NCBI GenBank assembly: GCA_963744905.1
Contig: CAVUUV010000005.1
Coordinates: 434,001 to 498,000 of the forward strand
DNA length: 64,000 nt
Direction: 5' to 3'
Source of the DNA: DATFFO01 sp963744905
GTDB lineage: Bacteria > Actinomycetota > Acidimicrobiia > Spongiisociales > ZC4RG35
Below are positions 26,256-34,924 of this stretch, one piece after another. The notes beneath the pieces were generated by a model, which did not search any database, was not told where the DNA came from, and saw only the letters and a list, made by a program, of their open reading frames with translations. The stretch's first letter is position 1. Every line of letters begins with the position of its first letter. The translations under genes were made by a program, and so were the position numbers.

Positions 26256-27731
26256 TCAACTCTCTCCTAGTCTCTTGATCAGGTCGGCGGCATCCACGAC
26301 GGAGTCGAGGAGCGGCCCGACCACGGACCGACCTCCCCGCATCGGCTCCATCATCGGCACGCGCCGTAGATGTTCTTCACCCAAATCGAAAACCAATGAG
26401 TCCCAGTTGGCCGCCACCAGCGAATCCGGGAACTGGGTCACGCACCTGCCCCGGAAATACGCCCTGGTCATCTCGGGAGGCGTCGTCTCGGCCGCCTCCA
26501 CCTCCTCGTCGGTGAACAGACGCCGAATCCGGCCCCGGGCGGCGAGCCGCTGATACAGGCTGCGGGCCGGGTCGACGTCGTGATACTGCAGGTCGAGAGC
26601 CCGAAGCTTGGAGTCGCCCCAAGCCAGCCCATCCCGGGCCCGGTAGCTCTCCAGGAGCCGCAGTTTGGCCGCCCAGTCCAGCCGATCGGCCAGTCGCGAG
26701 GGGTCTTCCTCCAGGTCGGCGAGGATTCCCTCCCATTCGGTCAGCACGTCACGCCATACGGGCTCGTCTAGCTCCTTCTCCACGTACTTGCTGAGCCACT
26801 CCAGGTAGCGCCACTGCAGCTCCAGGGCGGTAGCCGACCCGCCACCCTCGAGCTCGAGCGGTCGACGGAAGGTGAGATCGTGACTCACGTTCCAGCAGGC
26901 GGTGACCGGATCTGACAGGTCGAGCGGGTCGGGAAGGGCGCCGTCCTCGAGTGCCGCCAGCACCAGCGCCGTCGAACCGAGCTTGACGAAGGTCTGCACC
27001 TCGGACAGGTTGGCGTCGCCGACGATGACGTGAAGCCGGCGGTACTTGGCGGAATCCCCGTGGGGCTCGTCCCTGGTGTTGATGATGGGGCGCTTGAGAG
27101 TGGTCTCGAGCCCCACCTCTTCTTCGAAGAAGTCGGCCCTCTGGGTTATCTGGTAGTCGACATCCGGTCGACCGTTCTCGGACCCCACCTTGCCCGATCC
27201 GGTGAAGATCTGTCGGGTGACCATGAAGGTCATGGCGTAGCGGATCACGTCCCCGAAGGGCGTCGAGCGGGCCAGCAGGTAGTTCTCGTGGGCGCCGTAG
27301 GAGTTGCCCTTCCCGTCGGAGTTGTTCTTGTAGAGGGCTAGGCGAGCCCCACCCAGACGCTCGGTGGCGACGGCAGCGGCGCGGGCGACCACCTTCTCCC
27401 CCGCCTTCTCATACAGGGTCGCCTGAAGCGGATCCCACGACTCGGGCGCCGAATACTCGGGGTGGGCATGGTCCACATAGAGGCGGGCGCCGTTGGCCAG
27501 CACGGCGTTCACCAGCGTCCCCTCCGGATCGGATACGCCGTAGCCCTCGTGCCCGAAGCCGCGCGCATCCCGGCCCGGCGACTCCTCCTCATAGGACCAC
27601 TGCACCCGTACCCGGGGGCCGGGGTAGGAGTTGACCACCATGGCCGAGCCCAGTGCGGGATTGAAGTCTGGATCCGAGCGCACGGCGATGCCGTACTCGG
27701 TCTCGGTTCCTATCACCTTGCGCAGGGCCAT
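26256..27731 (-). CDS. dop: Pup deamidase/depupylase Dop
   Basis: A 491-aa paralogue of PafA. The nucleophile aspartate in LYVDHAHPEYSAPE (D87 from the second ATG) and the N-terminal VIGTETEYGI are present. The extra 'Dop-loop' (roughly residues 35-75, with VNSYPGP and GRDARGFGHEGY) distinguishes it from PafA. It deamidates PupQ and removes Pup from substrates. ATG 27731 is favoured over 27734 because the family starts M-x-x-x-V-x-G. Confidence 0.96.
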   Translation of the reverse strand: MALRKVIGTETEYGIAVRSDPDFNPALGSAMVVNSYPGPRVRVQWSYEEESPGRDARGFGHEGYGVSDPEGTLVNAVLANGARLYVDHAHPEYSAPESWDPLQATLYEKAGEKVVARAAAVATERLGGARLALYKNNSDGKGNSYGAHENYLLARSTPFGDVIRYAMTFMVTRQIFTGSGKVGSENGRPDVDYQITQRADFFEEEVGLETTLKRPIINTRDEPHGDSAKYRRLHVIVGDANLSEVQTFVKLGSTALVLAALEDGALPDPLDLSDPVTACWNVSHDLTFRRPLELEGGGSATALELQWRYLEWLSKYVEKELDEPVWRDVLTEWEGILADLEEDPSRLADRLDWAAKLRLLESYRARDGLAWGDSKLRALDLQYHDVDPARSLYQRLAARGRIRRLFTDEEVEAAETTPPEMTRAYFRGRCVTQFPDSLVAANWDSLVFDLGEEHLRRVPMMEPMRGGRSVVGPLLDSVVDAADLIKRLGES

Positions 27732-27750
27732 CACACCCTCCGGTCGGGTA

Positions 27751-29478
27751 TCACAGGTATTGCCCGGTCGACACCCGCTCGATCATGCGGCTCTCCGAAT
27801 CGCCTTCCACCAGAGTGCGGACGTAGACGATCCGCTCTCCCTTCTTGCCCGAGATCTTGGCCCAGTCGTCCGGATTGGTGGTGTTGGGAAGATCCTCGTG
27901 CTCGCGGAATTCCTGCTTTATGGCGGTGATGAGATCGGTGGTCTTGACTCCGGGCGCACCGCCGGCGATCTGGCGCTTGATGGCATCCTTCTTGGCCCGC
28001 CGAACGATGTTCTCGATCATGGCCCCGGACGAGAAATCCTTGAAATAGAGGAGCTCACGATCCCCGTTGGCGTAGGTCACCTCGAGGAACCGGTTCTCGT
28101 CGGACTCCGAGTACATCGTATCGACCGTGGCCTCGATCATCTTCTCCAACAGGGCGTCGGCCTCGCCCCCACAGCTCTCCATTTCCTCGGCATCGAGCGG
28201 AACAGACGGGTCCAAATAGATGCGGAAGATCTGTCGGGCCGCCTCGGGATCGGGACGGTGGATCTTGATCTTGACGTCCAGGCGCCCGGGCCGGAGGATG
28301 GCGGGATCGATCAGGTCCTCCCGGTTGGATGCCCCGATCACGATCACGTTCTTGAGCGCCTCCACCCCATCCAGCTCCGACAGCAGCTGGGGGACGATGG
28401 TCGATTCGACGTCGGAGCTGATCCCCGAGCCCCGGGTCCGGAAAAGGGAATCCATCTCGTCGAAGAAGACGATCACCGGCACGCCCTCGTCCGACTTCTC
28501 TTTGGCCCGCTGGAAGATGAGCCGGATCTGACGCTCCGTCTCGCCGACCCACTTGTTGAGCAGCTCCGGGCCCTTGACGTTGAGGAAATAGGAGCGGGTG
28601 TCGGGGCTGCCGGTCCGCTCTGCGACGGCCTGGGCCAGGCTGTTGGCGACCGCCTTGGCGATCAGGGTCTTCCCGCAGCCGGGGGGGCCATAGAGGAGTA
28701 TGCCCTTGGGGGGGACGAGGCCGTAGGTGCCGAACAGCTCTTTGTGGACGTAGGGCAGTTCCACCGCGTCGCGGATCTCCTCGATCTGTTCGGCCAGCCC
28801 TCCCACATCGCTGTAGGTCACGTCGGGAACCTCTTCCAGGACCAGGTCCTCGACCTCGGGTCGGGCCAGGCGCTCATAGATGAGATTCGATTTGGGATCG
28901 ACCCGAACGAAGTCGCCCGGTCGGAACAGCTTGTCCTTCATCGAGTCGGCCATCTCCAGGACCTGCTCCTCGTCGGCATGAGCGATGACTACCACTCTTC
29001 CGTCCTCGAGCTTCTCCCGGACTCGGACCACCTCGCCGCCTCGCTCGTACCCGCGCACGTCCACGACGTTGAAGCTCTCGTTCAACAGGACCTCCTGGCC
29101 GACCGAGAGCTGCTTGACCTCGATGTTGGGCTGAGCAGCCACCCGCAGCTTGCGATTGCCTGTCATCACATCGACGGTTCCATCCGAGTTGACCTGGAGC
29201 ACCGTTCCGAAGTTGTTGGGAGGGGTGGTGAGCTTCTCCACTTCGGCGCGCAGCACGCTGAGCTGTTCCCGCGCCTCCTCTAGCACCGTGGACAGCTTGT
29301 CGTTCTGGGCACGGAGGCGTTCGACGGTGCTCTGTGCCTCGGCCAGCTCCCGGGCCAGGTCGGCCGAATCGGCACCGGAGCCGCGCGGAGCCCGGCGCAG
29401 TCGAGCGACCTCGTTCTCGAGGGCTTCGACCTGACGGCGCAGCTCTTCTGCCTGCTCGGCGTCACTCGACCTGCTCAT
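27751..29478 (-). CDS. arc: Proteasome-associated AAA ATPase ARC/Mpa
   Basis: A 575-aa hexameric unfoldase feeding pupylated proteins to the 20S core. In order: an N-terminal coiled coil (about 6-84) that recognises Pup, two OB-fold domains (about 88-205), and the AAA domain with Walker A GPPGCGKT at 264-271 and Walker B FFDEMDS around D340/E341. The C-terminal GQYL tail is the penultimate-tyrosine docking motif for the alpha ring. GGAGGAG lies six bases before the ATG. It is first in the proteasome locus. Confidence 0.97.
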   Translation of the reverse strand: MSRSSDAEQAEELRRQVEALENEVARLRRAPRGSGADSADLARELAEAQSTVERLRAQNDKLSTVLEEAREQLSVLRAEVEKLTTPPNNFGTVLQVNSDGTVDVMTGNRKLRVAAQPNIEVKQLSVGQEVLLNESFNVVDVRGYERGGEVVRVREKLEDGRVVVIAHADEEQVLEMADSMKDKLFRPGDFVRVDPKSNLIYERLARPEVEDLVLEEVPDVTYSDVGGLAEQIEEIRDAVELPYVHKELFGTYGLVPPKGILLYGPPGCGKTLIAKAVANSLAQAVAERTGSPDTRSYFLNVKGPELLNKWVGETERQIRLIFQRAKEKSDEGVPVIVFFDEMDSLFRTRGSGISSDVESTIVPQLLSELDGVEALKNVIVIGASNREDLIDPAILRPGRLDVKIKIHRPDPEAARQIFRIYLDPSVPLDAEEMESCGGEADALLEKMIEATVDTMYSESDENRFLEVTYANGDRELLYFKDFSSGAMIENIVRRAKKDAIKRQIAGGAPGVKTTDLITAIKQEFREHEDLPNTTNPDDWAKISGKKGERIVYVRTLVEGDSESRMIERVSTGQYL

Positions 29479-29510
29479 TCCGGCTCCTCCTGGTGGGTGG
29501 CCTGTCGCGC

Positions 29511-29516
29511 AGTATA
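29511..29516 (-). promoter_or_regulatory. Candidate -10 element of the arc/proteasome operon
   Basis: On the minus strand TATACT lies 33 bases upstream of the arc start codon at 29478. No good -35 hexamer is visible at 16-18 bp (GGGACA-like bases are the nearest), so the promoter is plausible but unproven. Confidence 0.45.
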
Positions 29517-29599
29517 AGGACGGATGGAACTTGTCCCAGGAACATTGTGACCCGGGACCCAGAGGGCCGTCCGGGGGGTGTTGTAACCTGTCGCCCGGC

Positions 29600-29605
29600 T
29601 ACAAT
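29600..29605 (+). promoter_or_regulatory. Candidate -10 element of the ferredoxin gene
   Basis: TACAAT sits 40 bases upstream of the ferredoxin start at 29646. There is no clear -35 hexamer at standard spacing; TTGTAA at 29581 is too close (13 bp). Confidence 0.3.
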
Positions 29606-29645
29606 TGAAGCCTGCGACAACTATTGCTTCCAGGAGTTTGAGCGC

Positions 29646-29891
29646 ATGAAGGTTTGGATCGATCAGGATCTCTGCACCGGAGACGGGCTCTGCGAGGAGA
29701 TCGCACCGGACGTCTTCGTCCTGCTGGATGACGGCCTCGCCTATGTCCGCGATGGTGAGAAGATATTCGCTTCCGAGAAGGGCAATCCCCAGGGGTCCCA
29801 GGGTTTGGCCACCGTCCCCAGCGGCCAGGAGGACATCACCATCGAGTCCGCCGAGGAGTGCCCCGGCGAGTGCATCTTTCTCGAGCCCTGA
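29646..29891 (+). CDS. Ferredoxin, small single-cluster type
   Basis: An 81-aa protein starting MKVWIDQDLCTGDGLCEEIA. Two cysteines in DLCTGDGLCEE and two in EECPGECIF give a single-cluster ferredoxin, probably [3Fe-4S] or [4Fe-4S], of the type that often serves cytochromes P450. AGGAG lies nine bases upstream. It diverges from arc and converges with trmI. No partner enzyme is adjacent. Confidence 0.88.
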   Translation: MKVWIDQDLCTGDGLCEEIAPDVFVLLDDGLAYVRDGEKIFASEKGNPQGSQGLATVPSGQEDITIESAEECPGECIFLEP

Positions 29892-29905
29892 TCCGGACAG
29901 GGACG

Positions 29906-29921
29906 GGGCGAGCCTTCGCCC
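29906..29921. terminator. Hairpin between ferredoxin and trmI stops
   Basis: A 6-bp stem GGGCGA/TCGCCC with loop GCCT, 14 bases after the ferredoxin stop and 18 bases after the trmI stop on the other strand. It may end both converging transcripts. Confidence 0.5.
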
Positions 29922-29939
29922 TGCCCCGCGACGTCACGC

Positions 29940-30734
29940 TCACTCCGCCGCCGGCCTGACCTGAACCCGGCGGGCGAACACGAGGAAGCCGGTGTGGCCG
30001 ACCATGGTGTGCTCCGGACGGACCGAGCGACCCGAAATGTTCCAGTCCCTGAACAGGAACTCGCGCACCTCGATCTCGGCAAACGCCCGCGTGGACCTGA
30101 GCGAGTCGACCACGGTCTGAACCTGCGGAACCGTGGGGAGATAAGCACACAGGACCCCGCCCGTCGGCTGATGCTCGGCAGCCATCTCGACCACGTGCCA
30201 GGGCTCGGGAAGGTCGAGGACGATGCGCTCCGGTTGGATTTCGGCCACCACATCTTCGACCGGGCCCACCCGTAGGTCGAGGGTGTCGGGTATGTGGCCG
30301 AAGTAGCGCTCGATCGTCTTGCGTCCGTGCTCGGCGTGGTCGGGGCGCCGTTCCACCGAAATCACCTTCCCCTCCGGGCCGACGATGCGGGTCAGGGCCA
30401 TGGCCAGCGCACCCGACCCCGTGCCGGCCTCCAGGACCGTCATCCCGGGGGCGATGTCGGCGTAGACCAGGATCGGCCCGATGTCCTTGGGATAGATGAC
30501 CTGGGCGCCCCGTCGCATGCGGAGGATGAAGTCGGCCAATCGGGGACGCAGCGCCAACAACCTCGCTCCCGACGATGCCTCGACCCAGCCGCCGTCGGCC
30601 AGACCGATGATGTCGGTGTGGGGTAGCACCCCTCGATGGAACTGGAACTGGCGATCGGGATCCAGCCTGAGCAGATATTGGCGGCCCTTGCCGTCGACGA
30701 GCAGGCACGGCTCTCCAGCCTCGAAGGGCTTCAT
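29940..30734 (-). CDS. trmI: tRNA (adenine-58-N1)-methyltransferase
   Basis: A 264-aa TrmI-type enzyme methylating A58 of the tRNA T-loop with SAM. The conserved core is RGAQVIYPKDIGPIL, followed by VLEAGTGSGALAMAL (SAM-binding), VISVERRPDHAE and DLPEPWHVV. Full length. In mycobacteria this gene is likewise near the proteasome locus. The ATG at 30734 overlaps the stop of a 33-aa ORF, so the two are coupled. Confidence 0.95.
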   Translation of the reverse strand: MKPFEAGEPCLLVDGKGRQYLLRLDPDRQFQFHRGVLPHTDIIGLADGGWVEASSGARLLALRPRLADFILRMRRGAQVIYPKDIGPILVYADIAPGMTVLEAGTGSGALAMALTRIVGPEGKVISVERRPDHAEHGRKTIERYFGHIPDTLDLRVGPVEDVVAEIQPERIVLDLPEPWHVVEMAAEHQPTGGVLCAYLPTVPQVQTVVDSLRSTRAFAEIEVREFLFRDWNISGRSVRPEHTMVGHTGFLVFARRVQVRPAAE

Positions 30735-30832
30735 CCCCTGAGCACGGCCAGGAAGCCGACCGCCAGGGTCAGAACCATTCCCACCACGACGATCCAGATG
30801 ACCACCTGTTGGAATCGCTTGTTATTCCGCAT
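30731..30832 (-). CDS. 33-aa single-span membrane miniprotein
   Basis: ATG at 30832 opens a 33-codon frame: a short basic head (MRNNKRFQQ), one hydrophobic span of about 22 residues rich in V/I/L, and a two-residue tail RG. The stop overlaps the trmI start as ATGA, a coupling seen repeatedly in this window. The layout (basic head, one span) resembles very short membrane families such as DUF4044, but that is only a loose likeness. Confidence 0.65.
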   Translation of the reverse strand: MRNNKRFQQVVIWIVVVGMVLTLAVGFLAVLRG

Positions 30833-30866
30833 CGTTCACTCCGCGCAACTAGCGTCACGGTAGATC

Positions 30867-31151
30867 ATGCGCCTCAGAGACCTGAACCCACTCCGTCTGA
30901 CCTCCGGGCCCTGGACTCGCGTTCTGCGAGGGCTGCGGTCGGGCGACCAGACTCTGCTGCTCACCGGATTGGCCATGTTGGCCTATCGGTACCTTCGCTC
31001 GACCAGACCCGATCGCACCCTCATTTACCGCACCACGGTACCGGTCGGTTCGACCGTGGTCGTGCGACATGTCCACCAGGGTGAGCCCCGACTCGAGATC
31101 ACTCGGCCGGCCACGACCGAGGGAGCCGGATCCTCGGATCAGACCCGGTAG
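30867..31151 (+). CDS. Small basic protein, unknown function
   Basis: A 94-aa protein starting MRLRDLNPLRL. Residues 25-43 are moderately hydrophobic (DQTLLLTGLAMLAYRYLR) followed by a basic, beta-rich part (IYRTTVPVGSTVVVRHV). It diverges from the miniprotein/trmI pair and its end overlaps the next minus-strand gene by 13 bases. No family recognised. Confidence 0.6.
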   Translation: MRLRDLNPLRLTSGPWTRVLRGLRSGDQTLLLTGLAMLAYRYLRSTRPDRTLIYRTTVPVGSTVVVRHVHQGEPRLEITRPATTEGAGSSDQTR

Positions 31152-31330
31152 ACCTCGACCACGGCCTTGGAGCGCTTGCCCCGTCTGCGCCCGAGTATGA
31201 AAGCCACCACAACGAACAGGACCACCACCACGGCGGCTACGACCGCCGTGTTCTGAACCGACTCCTTGGTCTCGTCGAGAGCCGACTCGATCTCTCGAGC
31301 CTTGGCCTCGATATCCGATGGTTTGATCAT
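31139..31330 (-). CDS. 63-aa single-span membrane protein, unknown function
   Basis: Starts MIKPSDIEAKAREIESALDE (acidic helix), then a strong hydrophobic span (VAAVVVVLFVVVAFILG) and a basic tail RRRGKRSK, typical of a membrane anchor with a cytosolic basic end. The ATG at 31330 overlaps the stop of the following holin-like gene. Likely partner of that protein. Confidence 0.75.
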   Translation of the reverse strand: MIKPSDIEAKAREIESALDETKESVQNTAVVAAVVVVLFVVVAFILGRRRGKRSKAVVEVYRV

Positions 31331-31623
31331 TCGCTGCTCATCCTCCACACGATCAGGCCGGCGACCAGCCCTGCGGCCAGGACCGTGAGGCCACGGGCCA
31401 GGACGTTGAACCAGGGGGTTGAGGGAAGCACAGCCTGAAACAGTGCATACACGGCCAGAACCCCGAATAGTGCGGCCACGGCGAACACCAGAGCCCCACC
31501 CAGGCTGAGGCCGGCATATGCGCCCAGTTTCTTGGCCGGCTCCACCGTCTCCTGGAGCAGGTACTCCTTCGACATTACGTAAAGCTCGTTGACGAGTTCG
31601 GGGATCTGTTTCTGATCGGGCAC
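31327..31623 (-). CDS. Holin-X/phage-holin-3-6-like membrane protein
   Basis: A 98-aa protein with an N-terminal amphipathic helix (LVNELYVMSKEYLLQETVEP) and two hydrophobic segments at about 37-62 and 74-92. This layout matches the actinobacterial 'Holin-X' superfamily family of small membrane proteins, which despite the name are chromosomal and of unknown function. Coupled by ATGA to the 63-aa membrane protein gene. Confidence 0.75.
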   Translation of the reverse strand: MPDQKQIPELVNELYVMSKEYLLQETVEPAKKLGAYAGLSLGGALVFAVAALFGVLAVYALFQAVLPSTPWFNVLARGLTVLAAGLVAGLIVWRMSSE

Positions 31624-31692
31624 GTGCCAAGGCTAACAAAGGACGGGACAAGGCCCGTCGCCGGCGTTAGGCCTGGGTAGGGTTCTGGCCCC

Positions 31693-32973
31693 ATGTCGAG
31701 CCTTGACAGAGGCGGACCCCTGCCGGGCCGCGGACGCCACCTGGCCACGGGGCCGGGACTCGGCACCCGCTTCCGCACCCTCTATTTGGGGACGTCGATC
31801 AGCCTCCTGGGCAACTACGTCGCCTATCTGACCATTCCCCTGCTGGTGCTGGAGATCGTCCAGACGGCCGAACGGGCAATTCCCTTCTCGATCACCTACG
31901 CCCTGGAAACGATCCCTACCCTGATCTTCGGCCTGGCCGGCGGCCTCCTCCTCGACCGGGTGCGTCTTCGTTGGGCGATGATCCTGGCGGACGTGGCCCG
32001 GGCCGCCGCCTTCTTCTATCTGGCCGCATCGGTGGCGAACGTCGGTCTTGGGACCGTGTATGCGGTGTCGTTTCTGGTGGGCTCGTTCTCTGCCCTGCAC
32101 GAAAACTCGCTGTACGCCATACTCCCCTCGCTGGTGCCCGAACAGCTCCTGGCACGTGCCAACGGGCGTCTGGCCGCCACTCAGAGCGCCATGTTCGCCA
32201 TCGGGCCTCTCCTGGCCGGAGCGATGGCGGCGTTGGCCGGTCCCTCTCCCGGGCTGTGGTTCAACGGGGCCACCTTCCTGTTCTCGGCGGTGGGGGTGTT
32301 CCTGGTCGGTCCGGTCGAGCAGCACCACAAGGGCCAGGACGAGGGAGGGTTCATCGAGGAGACCCTCAACGGCCTCCGCTACCTGATCGGCGAGAGACGA
32401 CTGCGCGATTCGACCATCACCGCCGCCACCGCCAACCTGGTGGTCGGGTTCTTCGAAGCCACGTTCGTGGTGATGGCGGCTCTGGTTCTGGAAACGACCT
32501 CCGACACCCAGATCGGGATCCTGATCGCCGCGGTAGGGGCCGGGAGCACCGCCGGAGCGGCGCTGGCCGACCGGGTGATCCGTATCCTCGGGCTGGGACG
32601 CTCGATGACGATCGGCATGCTGACCATGGCGGTCGGGATGGGCCTGTTGGTCTTTTCCCGGTACGGCATAGTCGCCCTCGGCTTCGCCTTCGTCATGTTC
32701 GTCGGAGTGGGTCTGATCAACGTCCCCATCACCACGGTCCGCCAGATCTACACACCTCCCACCATGCTGGGTCGGGTGATCACCGCCTCCCGGGCTCTGT
32801 CTTGGGGAACCTTGCCGGTGGGCGCCCTCCTGGGCGGCCTCCTGGCCGCCCAGGTGAGCTATGTGCCGATCGTGAGGGGAACACCGCTGGTACTGATCGG
32901 TATTGCGCTGTGGCTGTTCACCACTCCTCTCTGGCACGACACGTTCGGGCCAACCCATCGCCGTCGGATGTGA
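31693..32973 (+). CDS. Major facilitator superfamily transporter
   Basis: A 426-aa protein with about twelve hydrophobic segments. The first span begins YLGTSISLLGNYVAYLTIPL, and the loop GLLLDRVRLRWAMILADVAR is the MFS motif A region. These features fit the MFS-3 group of drug/macrolide-type exporters. The substrate is unknown. It diverges from the small membrane gene pair after a 69-base space. Confidence 0.88.
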   Translation: MSSLDRGGPLPGRGRHLATGPGLGTRFRTLYLGTSISLLGNYVAYLTIPLLVLEIVQTAERAIPFSITYALETIPTLIFGLAGGLLLDRVRLRWAMILADVARAAAFFYLAASVANVGLGTVYAVSFLVGSFSALHENSLYAILPSLVPEQLLARANGRLAATQSAMFAIGPLLAGAMAALAGPSPGLWFNGATFLFSAVGVFLVGPVEQHHKGQDEGGFIEETLNGLRYLIGERRLRDSTITAATANLVVGFFEATFVVMAALVLETTSDTQIGILIAAVGAGSTAGAALADRVIRILGLGRSMTIGMLTMAVGMGLLVFSRYGIVALGFAFVMFVGVGLINVPITTVRQIYTPPTMLGRVITASRALSWGTLPVGALLGGLLAAQVSYVPIVRGTPLVLIGIALWLFTTPLWHDTFGPTHRRRM

Positions 32974-32974
32974 G

Positions 32975-33481
32975 TCAGGCTCCGCTGGTCGAGCCCTGGA
33001 GCAGACCCCGGCGGTGGCCGCGCTCGAAGCCTCTCAGGAAAATGCGGGCGTCCCTCAGCTCCTGACTGGTGATCTGCCCGTCCCCGAGAGCGTCGGCCAG
33101 TGGACCGTCGGGATCTCGTAGCGGACTGGACTCGGGTAGCTGAGACAGCTCATCGGAGGTGATGACACCGTCATCCAGGAATCCCCGGATCTGGGAGACG
33201 TGCTGCCTCCAGTCCTGCAAGCGCTGCCGGCGCTCGGCGGCCAGCTCCTCCCGCTTCGCCACCAGAGCGTCTGTGATGGCGCTGGACTGGTCGGCGGTGA
33301 TGACGCCCTGGGAGACCAGGTCGTCGAGGACTGCTGAGATGGGCCCGTCGAGGACCTTGCCCTCGGCCGGGTTCGTGGCGGTGGTCGTGTCGGTCGTTTC
33401 GGTGGCCTGGGCCACCGCTACCAGGGAACCCCCTCCGATCAAGAGCAAGGCGGCTACGGCTATGACGATGCGGATGCGCAT
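32975..33481 (-). CDS. Secreted helical protein, unknown function
   Basis: A 168-aa protein. From ATG 33481 a signal peptide is visible (MRIRIVIAVAALLLIGGGSL, then VAVAQA), followed by a threonine-rich linker and a helical region with paired motifs (ISAVLDDLVSQGVITADQSS and IRGFLDDGVITSDELSQLPE), each resembling a short-helix hairpin, possibly EF-hand-like repeats without clear calcium ligands. It converges with the MFS gene, stops one base apart. Function unknown. Confidence 0.7.
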   Translation of the reverse strand: MRIRIVIAVAALLLIGGGSLVAVAQATETTDTTTATNPAEGKVLDGPISAVLDDLVSQGVITADQSSAITDALVAKREELAAERRQRLQDWRQHVSQIRGFLDDGVITSDELSQLPESSPLRDPDGPLADALGDGQITSQELRDARIFLRGFERGHRRGLLQGSTSGA

Positions 33482-33575
33482 GGTGACCTCCTGTAGATCG
33501 TGCATTCGCACCCACTATCGGACTCGAAGCTGAGAAGACCCTGGGACCAGGGTGTGACACGGAGCAGAACCCGGT

Positions 33576-34178
33576 TCAGGCCACCAGGGTCAGAAACACA
33601 CCCACCACTAGCAGAACGACCCCACCGGCGATCAGATGCATGGCCTGGAGCCCGAAGGGGATACGAAGCGCGACCGCGCTTTCGACCATGCCCAGAGATC
33701 CCGCCATCACCAGGATCAGCCCGAACAGGAGCAGGATCGAGCCGACCAGCTCTGAGAAGAGGAGGCTCAGGGCAATGAAGGCAAGCGCTCCTACCAGGAT
33801 CACTATCACCCGACCCGGGACATGGACCCTCGGCTTCCGCTTCGACTTCGCTTCCGGCTCAGGCGAGCCCCCGGCCGGCCTGCGGAGCTGCTCGCGGTCG
33901 ACCCGGCGCGAAGACGCCTTCTTGCGTTTCTTCTTGATCGGAGTGATGGCGGCGATGAACTGATCGGCGTCGGGCAGGTCGATGACGACGTGGTCGTCGT
34001 CGAGTACCAGACCCACTCCGGCTCCCCGCGGTTGGGCTGACACCACCGTGAGTGGCCAGGAGCCGAGGGTCACCCCGTCGGCGGCCAGCGAGAGCGCGCC
34101 GTCGTCCACCACGGCCTTGACGGCCAGCGGTTCGGAGCGGTCGCCTTCGATGCGCAGAGTCCCTTCGAACGATGCCAT
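33576..34178 (-). CDS. Membrane protein with N-terminal beta domain, unknown function
   Basis: A 200-aa protein from ATG 34178. The N-terminal half (about 1-75: FEGTLRIEG, ADGVTLGSWPL, VVIDLPDADQFIAAI) reads as a PH-like beta domain, followed by a basic linker (KKKRKKASSRR) and three hydrophobic segments in the C-terminal 75 residues. A longer ATG at 34226 is less likely. Unrecognised family. Confidence 0.7.
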   Translation of the reverse strand: MASFEGTLRIEGDRSEPLAVKAVVDDGALSLAADGVTLGSWPLTVVSAQPRGAGVGLVLDDDHVVIDLPDADQFIAAITPIKKKRKKASSRRVDREQLRRPAGGSPEPEAKSKRKPRVHVPGRVIVILVGALAFIALSLLFSELVGSILLLFGLILVMAGSLGMVESAVALRIPFGLQAMHLIAGGVVLLVVGVFLTLVA

Positions 34179-34292
34179 CGGCACTCCATCGGCATCTCGA
34201 CGCCCGGCTTGAGCGCGGATTGTCATGGCTCACTCAGAGTGATCGGAACGGTGGACAGGCTGCAGACAGGGCGGAGGCCGGCCCACGGCAGC

Positions 34293-34680
34293 CTACCCGG
34301 CCCCGTACTCGGCGTCGGTCACCTTGCGATCGGCCCACTCGGTCGCACCACCCGTGGTCAAGGAGAGGTGCATCATCGGGCTGTGAGGGGTGGCTCCGTG
34401 CCAGTGCAGCTCACCGGCGGGGGCGTGGACGACGTCCCCCGCACCCGCCTCCACGGTCTCCCCGTCCTCGGTCTGTACCCGGGCCACTCCGGACACGACA
34501 TAGAGCACCTGGCCGGCCGGGTGGCTGTGCCAGTCGCTGACGCGCCCCGGGCTCGAAGTGCACACCGAAGGCGTTGAGGGCGTCGGGATCCTGGCTGAGC
34601 GGACCCATCAGCACCCGGCCGGTGAAATGCTCATTTGGGGCAGGGGTCCATTGGATCTCGGTGGATGGGCGGTGTTGCAT
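34293..34680 (-). pseudogene. Cupin-domain protein, frameshifted
   Basis: A small cupin, probably a quercetinase-like or carboxymuconolactone-associated type. The first part (MQHRPSTEIQWTPAPNEH, then NAFGVHFEPG) is in one frame and the core (SDWHSHPAGQVLYVV, then GELHWHGATPHSPMMHL) is in the next. Removing one base in the CCCC/GGG run at 34545-34551 joins them as FEPGRVSDWHSHPAG. Metal-ligand histidines are intact in the second half. GGAG lies five bases before ATG 34680. Either a true frameshift or a homopolymer error. Confidence 0.8.
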
Positions 34681-34924
34681 CGTGCTCCCGTGTCGCTGGG
34701 GGCCGAGGGTAACCCCGAAGGTGCGCCAGGATCGTCGGCGTCGGCCTTCCGACGATCGGTCCTCAGTCAGAACTCGGCCCTGAGATCTCGGGCAACCCGC
34801 CGGACTACCGGATAACCCAGCAGATGCTCGAGAAGAAACCGGTTTGAGACGACCTCTCCCCCTCTGAGAGCCTCTTCCCTGAATTGTACCAAGCCTGGAT
34901 GCGGGGCGGCTAACTTCGAACCCC
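34681..34924. other. Intergenic space, no gene recognised
   Basis: A 244-base divergent region between the cupin and the Fe-S/NrfD gene. It must carry both promoters. TTGTAC at 34884 and CTAACT at 34910 are the only promoter-like hexamers seen for the plus strand, with a spacing (20 bp) longer than ideal. A 60-codon minus-strand frame here overlaps the next gene's start and looks spurious. Confidence 0.5.

Noticed and set aside
33512..33575. A short hairpin ACCCTGG-GA-CCAGGGT between two minus-strand genes
   Set aside because: A two-base loop is too tight for a normal stem and no tail follows; not enough to call a terminator.
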